Shown: positions 7,250 to 14,206, counted from the stretch's first letter. The stretch: 64,000 bases of DNA from Moheibacter stercoris (GCF_040545805.1 NZ_JBEPMO010000002.1:239685-303684), one strand, 5' to 3'. Notes: generated from the letters alone by a model not told the origin. Numbers and translations are program-made.

Positions 7250-9358
7250 ATGATCCTTTGCATCGCCGAAAAACCAAGTGTAGCCCGAGACATCGCGAAA
7301 GTCTTAGGCGCGACTTCCGCCAAAAATGGCTATATGGAAGGAAATGGCTATTGCGTTACTTGGACGTTTGGACATCTTTGTACCTTGAAAGAACCGCACG
7401 ATTACAATCCGAATTTGAAGTATTGGGATTTGGGAAGTTTACCCATCATTCCACAGAAATTTGGCATCAAATTAATTCCCAACAAAGGCGTAGAAAAACA
7501 ATTTGAAGTCATCGAGAAATTGGTGCAAGAATGTGAAGAAGTCATCAATTGCGGGGATGCTGGACAAGAAGGAGAAGTCATTCAGCGTTGGGTTTTGCAA
7601 AAAGCAAGATGCGACAAACCGATGAAACGTTTGTGGATTTCATCTTTGACCGAAGATGCCATCAAGGAAGGTTTTGCCAAATTGAAAGATGCAGACGAAT
7701 ACCAAAATCTCTATCTCGCTGGGAATGCTCGTGCGATTGGCGACTGGCTTTTGGGAATCAATGCGACACGATTGTTTACCAAAAAATTTGGTGGCGGAAA
7801 AGCAGTTTTATCCATTGGTCGCGTACAAACGCCTACCCTTGCGATGATCGTACAACGTCAAAAGGAAATTGATGCGTTTAAATCGGCTGATTATTGGGAA
7901 TTAAAAACCAAATACAAAGAAGTTATTTTCAATGCCAACATTGACCGATTGACTTCTCAAGAACGTGCGGAAGGCGGATTGGAATACTTGAAACAACATC
8001 CGTTTGAAATTGTTTCGTTTGAAATCAAAGAAGGAAAAGAGAAAAATCCACGTTTGTTTGATTTGACTGCTTTGCAGGTAGAAGCGAATAAAAAATATGG
8101 TTATTCGGCTGAAAATACGTTGAAATACGTGCAAAGTTTATACGAAAAGAAACACGTTACCTATCCGAGAGTCGATACAACCTATTTATCGGAAAATTTA
8201 CATCCGAAAATGCACGGAATTTTGGCTTCGATGAAGTTTTATCAGGATTTAACGGCGCCACTTTTGGGCAAACCGATTCCCAAATCCAAAGCGGTTTTCG
8301 ACGATACCAAAGTAACCGATCACCACGCAATTATTCCGACTGAAATTATGCCTTCGTCTAGTTTGATGAAAGAAGAAAAATTGGTGTATGATTTAATTGC
8401 GAAACGATTTATTTCAGTTTTTTATCCGGAATGTAAAATTTCCAATACGGTTGTGGAAGCGAAAGTTGGAACGATTCCATTCAAAGCAACAGGAAAACAA
8501 ATTTTGGAACCCGGTTGGCGTGAGGTTTATGCAAAAGACAAAAAAGAAGAAGAAACTTCCAACAAAGAAGAGGAACAAACGATTCCGGAATTTGTAGCGG
8601 GCGAATCGGGTACTCACGAACCTTTTATTCACCAAGGGAAAACAAGTCCGCCGAAACCTTATACGGAAGCGACTTTGCTTCGAGCGATGGAAACTGCTGG
8701 AAAACAAGTGGAAGATGAAGAATTGCGTGAAATGCTCAAGAACAACGGAATTGGCCGACCATCTACGCGAGCGAACATCATTGAAACTTTGTTCAAGCGT
8801 AAATACATTGAGAAAAAGCGCAAAAATTTGGTGGCGACTCCTATGGGAATGGAATTGATCGATACCATCGAAGATGAATTGCTGAAAAGTCCGGAGTTGA
8901 CGGGTGAATGGGAATTCAAATTGCGCAAAATTGAAAAAGGCGAATACGAAGCCAATCAATTCAAGGAAGAATTAGTCCAAATGGTACGTGAATTAACTTG
9001 GAAAGTGCTTCGTGGGCAAAATAAGACCATCGAAATCAAGGAAGCTACACCAGAACCTGCAAAAAAAGAACGCGCTCCTAGAAAGAAATCGGAAATCATT
9101 TGGGAAGAAACCGACTGTCCGAAATGTAAATCCCAGAAATTAATCAAAGGCAAAACGGCGATTGGTTGTCAGAATTTCCAAGGTTGCGGGTTCAAAGTTC
9201 CGTTTGAAATTTTTGGAAAGAAAATTACCGAAAAGCAAATCCAAGATTTGATCAAAAAAGGTAAAACCTCCAAACTAAAAGGTTTCAAATCGCATCCCAA
9301 CAATCTAGAAGAAGGTGTTTTGAATTTTACTTCAGAATTCGGAATTGAGTTGAGTTAG
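7250..9358 (+). CDS. topB: DNA topoisomerase III (type IA)
   Basis: A 702-residue type IA topoisomerase. The Toprim domain opens with LCIAEKPSVARDIAKVL (catalytic E7) and has CGDAGQEGE (acidic metal site, D103). IGRVQTPTL and the active-site tyrosine segment HVTYPRVDT (Y305) follow, then the GIGRPSTRANIIE block. The C-terminus holds a zinc-ribbon-like CPKCKSQ...CQNFQGC motif and a topo C-terminal repeat. TopB relaxes and decatenates single-stranded or recombination intermediates. Bacteroidetes mobile elements also carry topB copies, but no transfer genes are nearby, so this looks like a resident copy. Its stop codon overlaps the end of a decayed ParE gene on the other strand. Confidence 0.93.
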   Translation: MILCIAEKPSVARDIAKVLGATSAKNGYMEGNGYCVTWTFGHLCTLKEPHDYNPNLKYWDLGSLPIIPQKFGIKLIPNKGVEKQFEVIEKLVQECEEVINCGDAGQEGEVIQRWVLQKARCDKPMKRLWISSLTEDAIKEGFAKLKDADEYQNLYLAGNARAIGDWLLGINATRLFTKKFGGGKAVLSIGRVQTPTLAMIVQRQKEIDAFKSADYWELKTKYKEVIFNANIDRLTSQERAEGGLEYLKQHPFEIVSFEIKEGKEKNPRLFDLTALQVEANKKYGYSAENTLKYVQSLYEKKHVTYPRVDTTYLSENLHPKMHGILASMKFYQDLTAPLLGKPIPKSKAVFDDTKVTDHHAIIPTEIMPSSSLMKEEKLVYDLIAKRFISVFYPECKISNTVVEAKVGTIPFKATGKQILEPGWREVYAKDKKEEETSNKEEEQTIPEFVAGESGTHEPFIHQGKTSPPKPYTEATLLRAMETAGKQVEDEELREMLKNNGIGRPSTRANIIETLFKRKYIEKKRKNLVATPMGMELIDTIEDELLKSPELTGEWEFKLRKIEKGEYEANQFKEELVQMVRELTWKVLRGQNKTIEIKEATPEPAKKERAPRKKSEIIWEETDCPKCKSQKLIKGKTAIGCQNFQGCGFKVPFEIFGKKITEKQIQDLIKKGKTSKLKGFKSHPNNLEEGVLNFTSEFGIELS

Positions 9359-9497
9359 ATTTTTCGCTTTTTAGGATCTTGGCGATTAGAAAAGAATGAA
9401 AGTATTTGAACTTCCTTCCCAACAACTCTATAATAAAGTGTATTGTACTTTAACAAAACTACTCAATAAATAGATTCTTTTGTAGATTTTGGGGAAA
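9355..9497 (-). pseudogene. RelE/ParE-type toxin remnant
   Basis: The minus strand encodes, up to a stop at 9355, the C-terminus LKYNTLYYRVVGKEVQILSF then FSNRQDPKKRKI. This is the typical end of RelE/ParE toxins (a YYRV strand, then a NRQDPKK tail). Upstream in the same frame is SPKSTKESIY, also toxin-like, followed by TGA (9463-9465) where an arginine codon CGA would fit. Only ~47 codons remain because the HopJ-family gene occupies the sequence beyond 9497. No antitoxin is nearby. It is a truncated relic with a nonsense mutation, convergent with and overlapping the topB stop by 3 nt. Confidence 0.7.
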
Positions 9498-9830
9498 CTA
9501 TTTCTTTACCAAAGCAATTCCCTCAAATTCGATTCCTTCCCAACCAAATTTCATAAAGTTGCGGATGTTTTGGTGGTCATTTCCTTCTGGATTTTCCAAA
9601 ACGTCTTTGGTATAAAAATCACCGAACAAACTCAAGGTTTCATCTTGGTTTAAATTTTCCATTTGTGCAAACGCGAAAATCTTACAAGATCCATTGTTTT
9701 GATTGACATCGTTGTAAGTTTCTCCATTTTTGAAAGCTGTGGGTGTGAAACTATAATGTTCATCAATGAATTCAATCACATCAGAAAAGTGTATATCTTC
9801 TAAGTTTTGAGCTAAAAATTTACGTATCAT
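9498..9830 (-). CDS. HopJ-family protein (PF08888)
   Basis: A ~110-residue protein matching the family named after the HopJ type III effector. In free-living Bacteroidetes and proteobacteria it is a cytosolic housekeeping-like protein of unknown role; no type III system is present, so the effector name should not be taken as function. Recognisable blocks are IHFSDVIEFIDEHYSFTPTAF, NGSCKIFAFAQ and the terminal WEGIEFEGIALV. ATG 9830 (MIRKFL) is preferred over 9839. It starts ~20 nt after the WYL regulator gene and is probably co-transcribed with it. Confidence 0.8.
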   Translation of the reverse strand: MIRKFLAQNLEDIHFSDVIEFIDEHYSFTPTAFKNGETYNDVNQNNGSCKIFAFAQMENLNQDETLSLFGDFYTKDVLENPEGNDHQNIRNFMKFGWEGIEFEGIALVKK

Positions 9831-9849
9831 ATGCTGCAAATTTCGGGAA

Positions 9850-10854
9850 TTATATCTGTTTATGGTAGTGTTTTAAGGCTTTTTGAAGTTTGTCTTTCAT
9901 TCGTTCGCGCAAACCCTTTGGCCCTAAAACTTCAATCGTTTCGCCATATCCTAATAACATTCGTTCCAATTCGAAATTGATTTGAATGAGTAATTGAAAA
10001 GTCGTTCCCAAATGATCTTCGTGCACAATGGTTTGACTTGAATGAATCGGTTTGGTTTTTACATAAGGCGCATTTTCAGGATCGATACGGAAAGTCACTT
10101 TGCGCAATCTTTGGGTAGGAGTTACGGTCACGCCCACCACATCTTTGAAATATTCATCGGCGTCGATGTTTTGATCAATGTACGCAATATCCTCTACAAC
10201 TTCAATTGCTTCCATTCGGTCTAGAGCCAGGGTGTACAAATACTTCCCTTTCAATCCAATTAGAAACCAACGGTTGTTGAATTCTTTTAAAATCTGCGGA
10301 TGAATGATCATATCGCCTGCTTCTCTTGCTTTGAAACTTTGGTAGGAAATTTTCAAAACTTTTTTATTCAAAATCGCCTGATACAATACATCGATATGTT
10401 CCAAACCGCGTAGATTTTCGTTTTTATCCAAATGAATGATGGACTTTTGGTGGGTTGCGTGAACGGAATCTTCCAATTTTTGAATGACACCGTTCATTTC
10501 TTTGAACATTGAAAAATCTTTGAATTGTTTCAAAATTTGAATTGCGTCGTTCATCGCGCGCAAATCATTTTCGTTGACTTGAATATTGTGGATGCTGTAA
10601 GTGGGATCGCTGTATCGGTAATACTTTTTTTCATAGACCTCGATGGGCGCTTCGTAGCCAAATTTCTCACTACGCATATTCTGCAAATCGAGTTGTACAG
10701 TACGTTTGCTGACGTAAGATTCTTTTCCTTCGAATTCAAATAAGGCTTCGGAACATTCGTCCATCAAATCTTCTAGAGTATATTTTTTGAATTTGTTTTT
10801 CAAGCATTTGTCGAGGGTTTTATAGCGGATTAGGGCGTTTTTATTGGATGACAT
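9850..10854 (-). CDS. WYL-domain transcriptional regulator
   Basis: A 334-residue regulator with an N-terminal helix-turn-helix (residues ~8-85, including SKRTVQLDLQNMR), a linker, a WYL domain (~150-235) with KISYQSF and the WYL-position motif NRWFLIGLK, and a C-terminal WCX-like domain (~245-330). WYL domains are Sm-like folds that bind nucleic acid or nucleotide ligands and control many stress and defence genes. It is divergently transcribed from the RtcB gene. A palindrome in the shared region (10890-10910) recurs before the tRNA-like RNA, making this protein the best candidate to bind both sites. In proteobacteria the comparable rtcB operon is controlled by RtcR (CARF domain, sigma-54), so this would be a different control scheme. 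Confidence 0.88.
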   Translation of the reverse strand: MSSNKNALIRYKTLDKCLKNKFKKYTLEDLMDECSEALFEFEGKESYVSKRTVQLDLQNMRSEKFGYEAPIEVYEKKYYRYSDPTYSIHNIQVNENDLRAMNDAIQILKQFKDFSMFKEMNGVIQKLEDSVHATHQKSIIHLDKNENLRGLEHIDVLYQAILNKKVLKISYQSFKAREAGDMIIHPQILKEFNNRWFLIGLKGKYLYTLALDRMEAIEVVEDIAYIDQNIDADEYFKDVVGVTVTPTQRLRKVTFRIDPENAPYVKTKPIHSSQTIVHEDHLGTTFQLLIQINFELERMLLGYGETIEVLGPKGLRERMKDKLQKALKHYHKQI

Positions 10855-10888
10855 TGGATTTTTTTTCTAAAAATAGAAAATAATTTTA

Positions 10889-10931
10889 TCTACGCAAAAA
10901 GATTGCGCAGTTGTAGTTTTCCTTTGCATCA
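10889..10931 (+). promoter_or_regulatory. Palindromic operator and promoter, copy 1 (rtcB side)
   Basis: Imperfect palindrome CTACGCAA-AAAGA-TTGCGCAG (10890-10910), then 12 nt, then TTTGCATCA (10923-10931). The 22 nt 10889-10910 are identical to 12465-12486, and the TTTGCATCA block and its 12-nt spacing are also kept there. TTTG matches the 3' half of the -7 box but the TA half is missing, so the promoter may need an activator bound over the -33 region. It is placed between the WYL gene and rtcB. Confidence 0.7.
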
Positions 10932-10967
10932 TCAACTTAGAAAAACCGAGTTGAAAAAACGAAAAAT

Positions 10968-11062
10968 GCAGCCCGACTTGAGTGGAACTCCTTTTTTGCA
11001 AAAAAAGATTGGGAACCCTTGGACAAGCTCAGGGTAAACTTCAGAAAAGAAGTTGTGGCTGC
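10968..11062 (+). ncRNA. Structured rtcB leader containing a dispersed-repeat core
   Basis: Between the promoter and rtcB the transcript can fold: GCAGCC (10968-10973) pairs with GGCTGC (11057-11062). Inside are CTTTTTT/AAAAAAG (10990-11007), CCCT/AGGG (11016-11034) and AACTTC/GAAGTT (11037-11042, 11049-11054). The first half resembles, in the opposite orientation, the element at 42575-42644 (AGCCC-GA...GAGTGGAA.TCC then AAAAAGATTG), a motif I recall as dispersed in flavobacterial genomes. The part TTGGACAAGCTCAGGGTAA resembles another common intergenic palindrome. It may be a repeat insertion, a regulatory leader, or both. Confidence 0.45.
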
Positions 11063-11083
11063 CCTAACTAAAAACAATACGAT

Positions 11084-11272
11084 ATGAAAATTACAGGAAA
11101 TGAAATCGTCGCTTTGGGATACAGACCAGGAAAATGGTTTGCAGAAGCAATTGACTATATAAATGAAAATGAATTGACTACCGAAGAAATGGAAGCTTAT
11201 TTGGAGCAATTTAGAATGCCAGATCCGATTAGTTCCGACGGAATATGTGGTGAATATACGTGCCGAAAATGA
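11084..11272 (+). pseudogene. rtcB: N-terminal part of RtcB, cut off by a frameshift
   Basis: This frame encodes MKITGNEIVALGYRPGKWFA and on to LEQFRMPDPI, which looks like the N-terminal helical region of the Bacteroidetes-type RtcB, then runs into a stop at 11270. The remaining RtcB continues in the +1 frame with IVPTEYVVNIRAENE. The switch lies near 11228-11232; one extra base there (for example A11231) explains it. Both frames are open together from 11178 to 11269. It is either a true mutation, an assembly error, or less likely a recoding site. Confidence 0.65.
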
Positions 11273-12461
11273 AAATGAGAAAGACAATGTGTCGAAGGTT
11301 CTTCAAACTATGGATGCTTTGATGAAAACTCCGACTTTGATTTCGGGAGCGGTGATGCCCGATGCTTGTCCGACTGGGCCTGAAGGTCAAATTCCTGTTG
11401 GCGGTGTTGTTGTTGCGAAAAATGCGATTCATCCGGGATTTCATTCGGCCGATATTTGTTGTTCGGTGATGTTGACTGATTTCGGGAAAGTAGAACCTAA
11501 ATTGGTGTTGGATGCTGCGCATTCGGTTACCCATTTCGGATACGGTGGACGACCAAGAGGTGAACAAATGCCAATGTCACAAGAATTGATGGATGCGTTT
11601 CGAGAGAATTACTTTTTGAAAGATGAACAACTGATCAGCATTGCGCGATCGCATATGGGAACTCAAGGAGATGGAAATCATTTCTTGTTTGTCGGAATTT
11701 CGAAAGCAACTGGAAATACGATGATGGTTACGCATCACGGTTCGCGCGCTCCTGGAGCGAAATTGTATGATATGGGAATGAAGGTTGCCAATCGATTTCG
11801 AAGAGAAATTTCACCTGATACTTTAAAGGAAAATGCGTGGATTCCGTTTGATACCCAAGAAGGACAAGAGTATTGGGATGCTTTGCAATTGATCCGAAAA
11901 TGGACCAAAGAAAACCACGAAGCAATTCATAATGCAACTTTAGAAAAATTAGAAATAGAAGCAAAAGATCGTTTTTGGAACGAACATAATTTCGTATTCA
12001 GAGAGGGAGATTTATTCTACCACGCCAAAGGAGCGACTCCACTAGACGACAAATTTTTGCCGGACATCACAGGTCCTAGATTGATTCCTCTGAATATGGC
12101 GGAACCTGTGTTGATTGTTCAAGGAACAACTAACGGCCGAAATTTAGGTTTCGCTCCTCACGGAGCCGGAAGAAATTTCTCGCGATCTTTTCATAAAAAA
12201 TCATTGGCGCATAAAACCATTGATGAAATTTTTGAAGAAGAAACCAAAGGGTTAGATGTGCGATTTTTCACCAATGATATTGATATTTCGGAATTGCCAA
12301 GTGCGTATAAAAATGCGGCATCGGTGAGAAAACAAATCGAAGAATATGGATTGTGCGAAGTAATTGACGAAGTGATGCCGTATGGATGCATAATGGCGGG
12401 CGATGTACAAAAAAATGCGCCTTGGAAAAAGAAGAAAAAGGCAAAATATTTTAAGAAATAA
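11247..12461 (+). CDS. rtcB: RtcB-family RNA ligase (main part)
   Basis: A protein of ~404 residues from GTG 11247 (full gene ~458 residues if joined to 11084). RtcB joins RNA 2',3'-cyclic phosphate or 3'-phosphate ends to 5'-OH ends using GTP and Mn2+. Visible blocks: ISGAVMPDACPTGPEG (MPD metal site; DACPTG replaces the usual DVHLG, marking a divergent clade), HSADICCSV (metal cysteine), GDGNHFLFVG, THHGSRAPG, and FAPHGAGRNFSR, which holds the guanylylated histidine in the classical SxxHGAGR context. All catalytic motifs lie after the frameshift. It sits between two copies of the same palindromic site and directly upstream of a tRNA-like RNA and a TROVE gene. No rtcA (cyclase) is present. 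Confidence 0.9.
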   Translation: MVNIRAENENEKDNVSKVLQTMDALMKTPTLISGAVMPDACPTGPEGQIPVGGVVVAKNAIHPGFHSADICCSVMLTDFGKVEPKLVLDAAHSVTHFGYGGRPRGEQMPMSQELMDAFRENYFLKDEQLISIARSHMGTQGDGNHFLFVGISKATGNTMMVTHHGSRAPGAKLYDMGMKVANRFRREISPDTLKENAWIPFDTQEGQEYWDALQLIRKWTKENHEAIHNATLEKLEIEAKDRFWNEHNFVFREGDLFYHAKGATPLDDKFLPDITGPRLIPLNMAEPVLIVQGTTNGRNLGFAPHGAGRNFSRSFHKKSLAHKTIDEIFEEETKGLDVRFFTNDIDISELPSAYKNAASVRKQIEEYGLCEVIDEVMPYGCIMAGDVQKNAPWKKKKKAKYFKK

Positions 12462-12464
12462 ACA

Positions 12465-12507
12465 TCTACGCAAAAAGATTGCGCAGATAGGATGCAACTT
12501 TGCATCA
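12465..12507 (+). promoter_or_regulatory. Palindromic operator and promoter, copy 2 (tRNA-like RNA side)
   Basis: Second copy of the site: CTACGCAA-AAAGA-TTGCGCAG (12466-12486), 12 nt, TTTGCATCA (12499-12507). It begins 4 nt after the rtcB stop and ends 7 nt before the acceptor stem of the tRNA-like RNA. With TTTG at -7 the transcript would begin near 12509, so the RNA has its own promoter carrying the same control site as rtcB. Confidence 0.7.
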
Positions 12508-12514
12508 GAAACAA

Positions 12515-12644
12515 GGAGGTTGTAGCTCAGTGGTAAGAGCAACGTACAGCACTTTATCAAATTTTGAACCTTACACGAGGTGTGATGATAAAGTTACTTC
12601 GATTATTAATCCGTGGGTCGCCGGTTCGATTCCGGCCAACCTCC
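12515..12644 (+). ncRNA. tRNA-like RNA with replaced anticodon arm (candidate Y RNA)
   Basis: Hand folding gives an acceptor stem GGAGGTTG/CAACCTCC of 8 bp (12515-12522, 12637-12644), U8-A9, a canonical D arm (GCTC AGTGGTAA GAGC, 12525-12540) and a canonical T arm (GCCGG TTCGATT CCGGC, 12620-12636). In place of a 17-nt anticodon arm and short variable loop there are 79 nt (12541-12619). These hold a 9-bp stem ACTTTATCA/TGATAAAGT (12551-12559, 12586-12594), an 11-nt one-sided bulge, and a 6-bp stem TTACAC/GTGTGA with a GAG loop. The sequence GATTATTAATC then GGGTC resembles a tRNA-Asn anticodon-to-variable segment. The bulged hairpin, the TROVE gene 100 nt downstream and the RtcB gene upstream point to a Y RNA that mimics tRNA, as known for the YrlA family. 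An intron-containing tRNA spliced through RtcB is the main alternative. Confidence 0.75.
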
Positions 12645-12648
12645 CAAA

Positions 12649-12726
12649 GGAAGTGGTGTGAGAATTTTGGTTACTTCGTTCCAAGAAAAAAAACACCAAA
12701 TTCATTTTGAACCACTTCCCTTTTTT
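12649..12726 (+). terminator. Long hairpin and terminator after the tRNA-like RNA
   Basis: GGAAGTGGT (12649-12657) pairs with ACCACTTCC (12711-12719), followed by CTTTTTT. The 53-nt interior can form further pairs (GAATTTTGG with CCAAATTC; TTGG with CCAA). It may end the RNA, be part of it as a 3' domain, or attenuate transcription into the TROVE gene 20 nt further on. Confidence 0.65.
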
Positions 12727-12746
12727 AAACAATAAAAACAAAAATT

Positions 12747-14150
12747 ATGTCAAAATTTAACGTACGAAAAACCTTATTTGGATCTGGAATCATCGCTGGT
12801 AAAGAAACCAAAGCAGCTGGAAAATATTCTAATTTTGAATTGTTACGTCGTGTAACCTTGACTAATTTATTGTTTGAATCGAATTATTATCAGTCTGCTG
12901 ACGAAATTATGACCCAAATGGAATCTTTGGCGCATAAAGTTTCGGGTTCGCAATTAGTAGAATTGGCATTGGAATGTCGATTTGAACAGAAATTGCGTCA
13001 TACTCCTTTGTGGTTATTGATTTTGGCAAACGAAATTCACGGAGCGCCCGTCAAAGATGCTTTGGCGAAAGTTGCGAATCGTCCCGATATGACAATGGAT
13101 GTCTTGCAAATGTTGAAAGTTCGAAATGGTTCGTTCAAAATGAGCAAATCTATCAAAAAAGGTTTGGCGAAAGCATTTAATAATTATGATGCCTATCAAA
13201 TCGCGAAATACAAAAAGAATAATTTAGAAGTTTCTTTGGTCGATGTAGTGAATTTGGTTCATCCGAAACCAACAGAAGCCAATGAACAAGCTTTGAAGGA
13301 TTTGGTTCGAAATGAATTACAACCTGCCAATACTTGGGAAGTTGCTTTGTCTGCTGGAGCCGATAAAAAGGAAACTTTTGAACGAATGATTGCGGAAAAA
13401 AGTTTGGGTTCTTTGGCGATTTTACGAAATCTCCGAAATATGATTGAAGCAGAAATCCCGCGAATGACCATCAAAGATGCCATTTCACAAGTGAATTCTC
13501 CTTGGTTGACTCCATTGAATTTCTTGGCTGCACAACGAAATGCGCCTGAATTTACAGCCGATATCGACGAAGCGATGAAACGAACTTTTGCCCAAGAAAA
13601 AATCAAAGGAACAACTATTTTGGTGATTGACGTATCGGGAAGTATGGGTGCTTTGACTTCTCAGAATTCAAAATTTTCCCGAATGGATTTGGCCTTTGCA
13701 ATGGCTGCAACTGGTTCGTATATTTTTGAAGATATGATTCTTGTTTTCACTGCAGGAAGCGACCAGCGACGAAAAGGTGAGCATATGGTGTGGACCAATT
13801 CCTCGGGTTTAGGAATTTTTCAAGACGCGAGTTCGATTGTTGCTAAATTAGGTGGTGGTGGAATTTTCACTTATCAATTATGCGAATGGTTGAAAGAGAA
13901 ATGCTATTCCCAAGTGGCAGATCGTTTGGTGGTAATATCCGACAGCCAAGATATCGATGCCTATTATGGTGATGCGAAAACCCCTGATACAACTCCTTAC
14001 AATACTTCCTACATCATTGATATTTCCTCGCATACACACGGTATCAAAACCAATAATTGGACCGCTGAAATCAATGGTTGGAGTGATAAAGTTTTTCATT
14101 ACATCAAAGAATTGGAAAAGCCTAGAGCCAATCCTTTCACTTTGAATTAA
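12747..14150 (+). CDS. TROVE-domain Ro60-like RNA-binding protein
   Basis: A 467-residue Ro60/Rsr homologue. Residues ~20-280 are the HEAT-like TROVE ring (RRVTLTNLLFESNYYQS, VELALECRFEQKLRHTP, TPLNFLAA). Residues ~285-460 are a von Willebrand A domain with a complete MIDAS start VIDVSGSMG (D295, S297, S299) and the strand DRLVVISDSQD. Ro rings bind Y RNAs on the outer surface and free 3' ends of misfolded RNAs in the central hole. In bacteria they can form a complex with PNPase through the Y RNA; here pnp lies next door on the opposite strand. The adjacent tRNA-like RNA is the likely partner. Length is close to bacterial Rsr proteins. Confidence 0.93.
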   Translation: MSKFNVRKTLFGSGIIAGKETKAAGKYSNFELLRRVTLTNLLFESNYYQSADEIMTQMESLAHKVSGSQLVELALECRFEQKLRHTPLWLLILANEIHGAPVKDALAKVANRPDMTMDVLQMLKVRNGSFKMSKSIKKGLAKAFNNYDAYQIAKYKKNNLEVSLVDVVNLVHPKPTEANEQALKDLVRNELQPANTWEVALSAGADKKETFERMIAEKSLGSLAILRNLRNMIEAEIPRMTIKDAISQVNSPWLTPLNFLAAQRNAPEFTADIDEAMKRTFAQEKIKGTTILVIDVSGSMGALTSQNSKFSRMDLAFAMAATGSYIFEDMILVFTAGSDQRRKGEHMVWTNSSGLGIFQDASSIVAKLGGGGIFTYQLCEWLKEKCYSQVADRLVVISDSQDIDAYYGDAKTPDTTPYNTSYIIDISSHTHGIKTNNWTAEINGWSDKVFHYIKELEKPRANPFTLN

Positions 14151-14154
14151 AACA

Positions 14155-14182
14155 AAAAAGCTTCCCAAAATGGGAAGCTTTT
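14155..14182. terminator. Bidirectional terminator between TROVE gene and pnp
   Basis: Stem AAAGCTTCCCA/TGGGAAGCTTT with flanking A and T runs serves both convergent genes. Confidence 0.8.
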
Positions 14183-14206
14183 CATACTTAAGTATAAACA
14201 ACTGAA

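Noticed and set aside
8414..8959. 181-codon open frame antisense to topB
   Set aside because: Phe/Arg-rich mirror of a conserved topoisomerase region; shadow.
7250..9358. topB as a marker of an integrated conjugative element
   Set aside because: No tra genes, integrase or att-like repeats nearby; neighbours are ordinary chromosomal genes.
9498..9830. Type III secretion effector HopJ
   Set aside because: The family name is historical; no type III secretion genes and wide distribution in non-pathogens.
12466..12506. Sigma-54 promoter (GG-N10-GC) before the tRNA-like RNA, as in proteobacterial rtcB operons
   Set aside because: GG at 12490-12491 and GC at 12502-12503 fit, but the sister site at 10890-10931 lacks the GG, and no RtcR-type activator is present.
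12252..12560. Open frame on the minus strand across the rtcB end and the tRNA-like RNA
   Set aside because: Antisense shadow of rtcB running through the operator and D arm; no homology or promoter.
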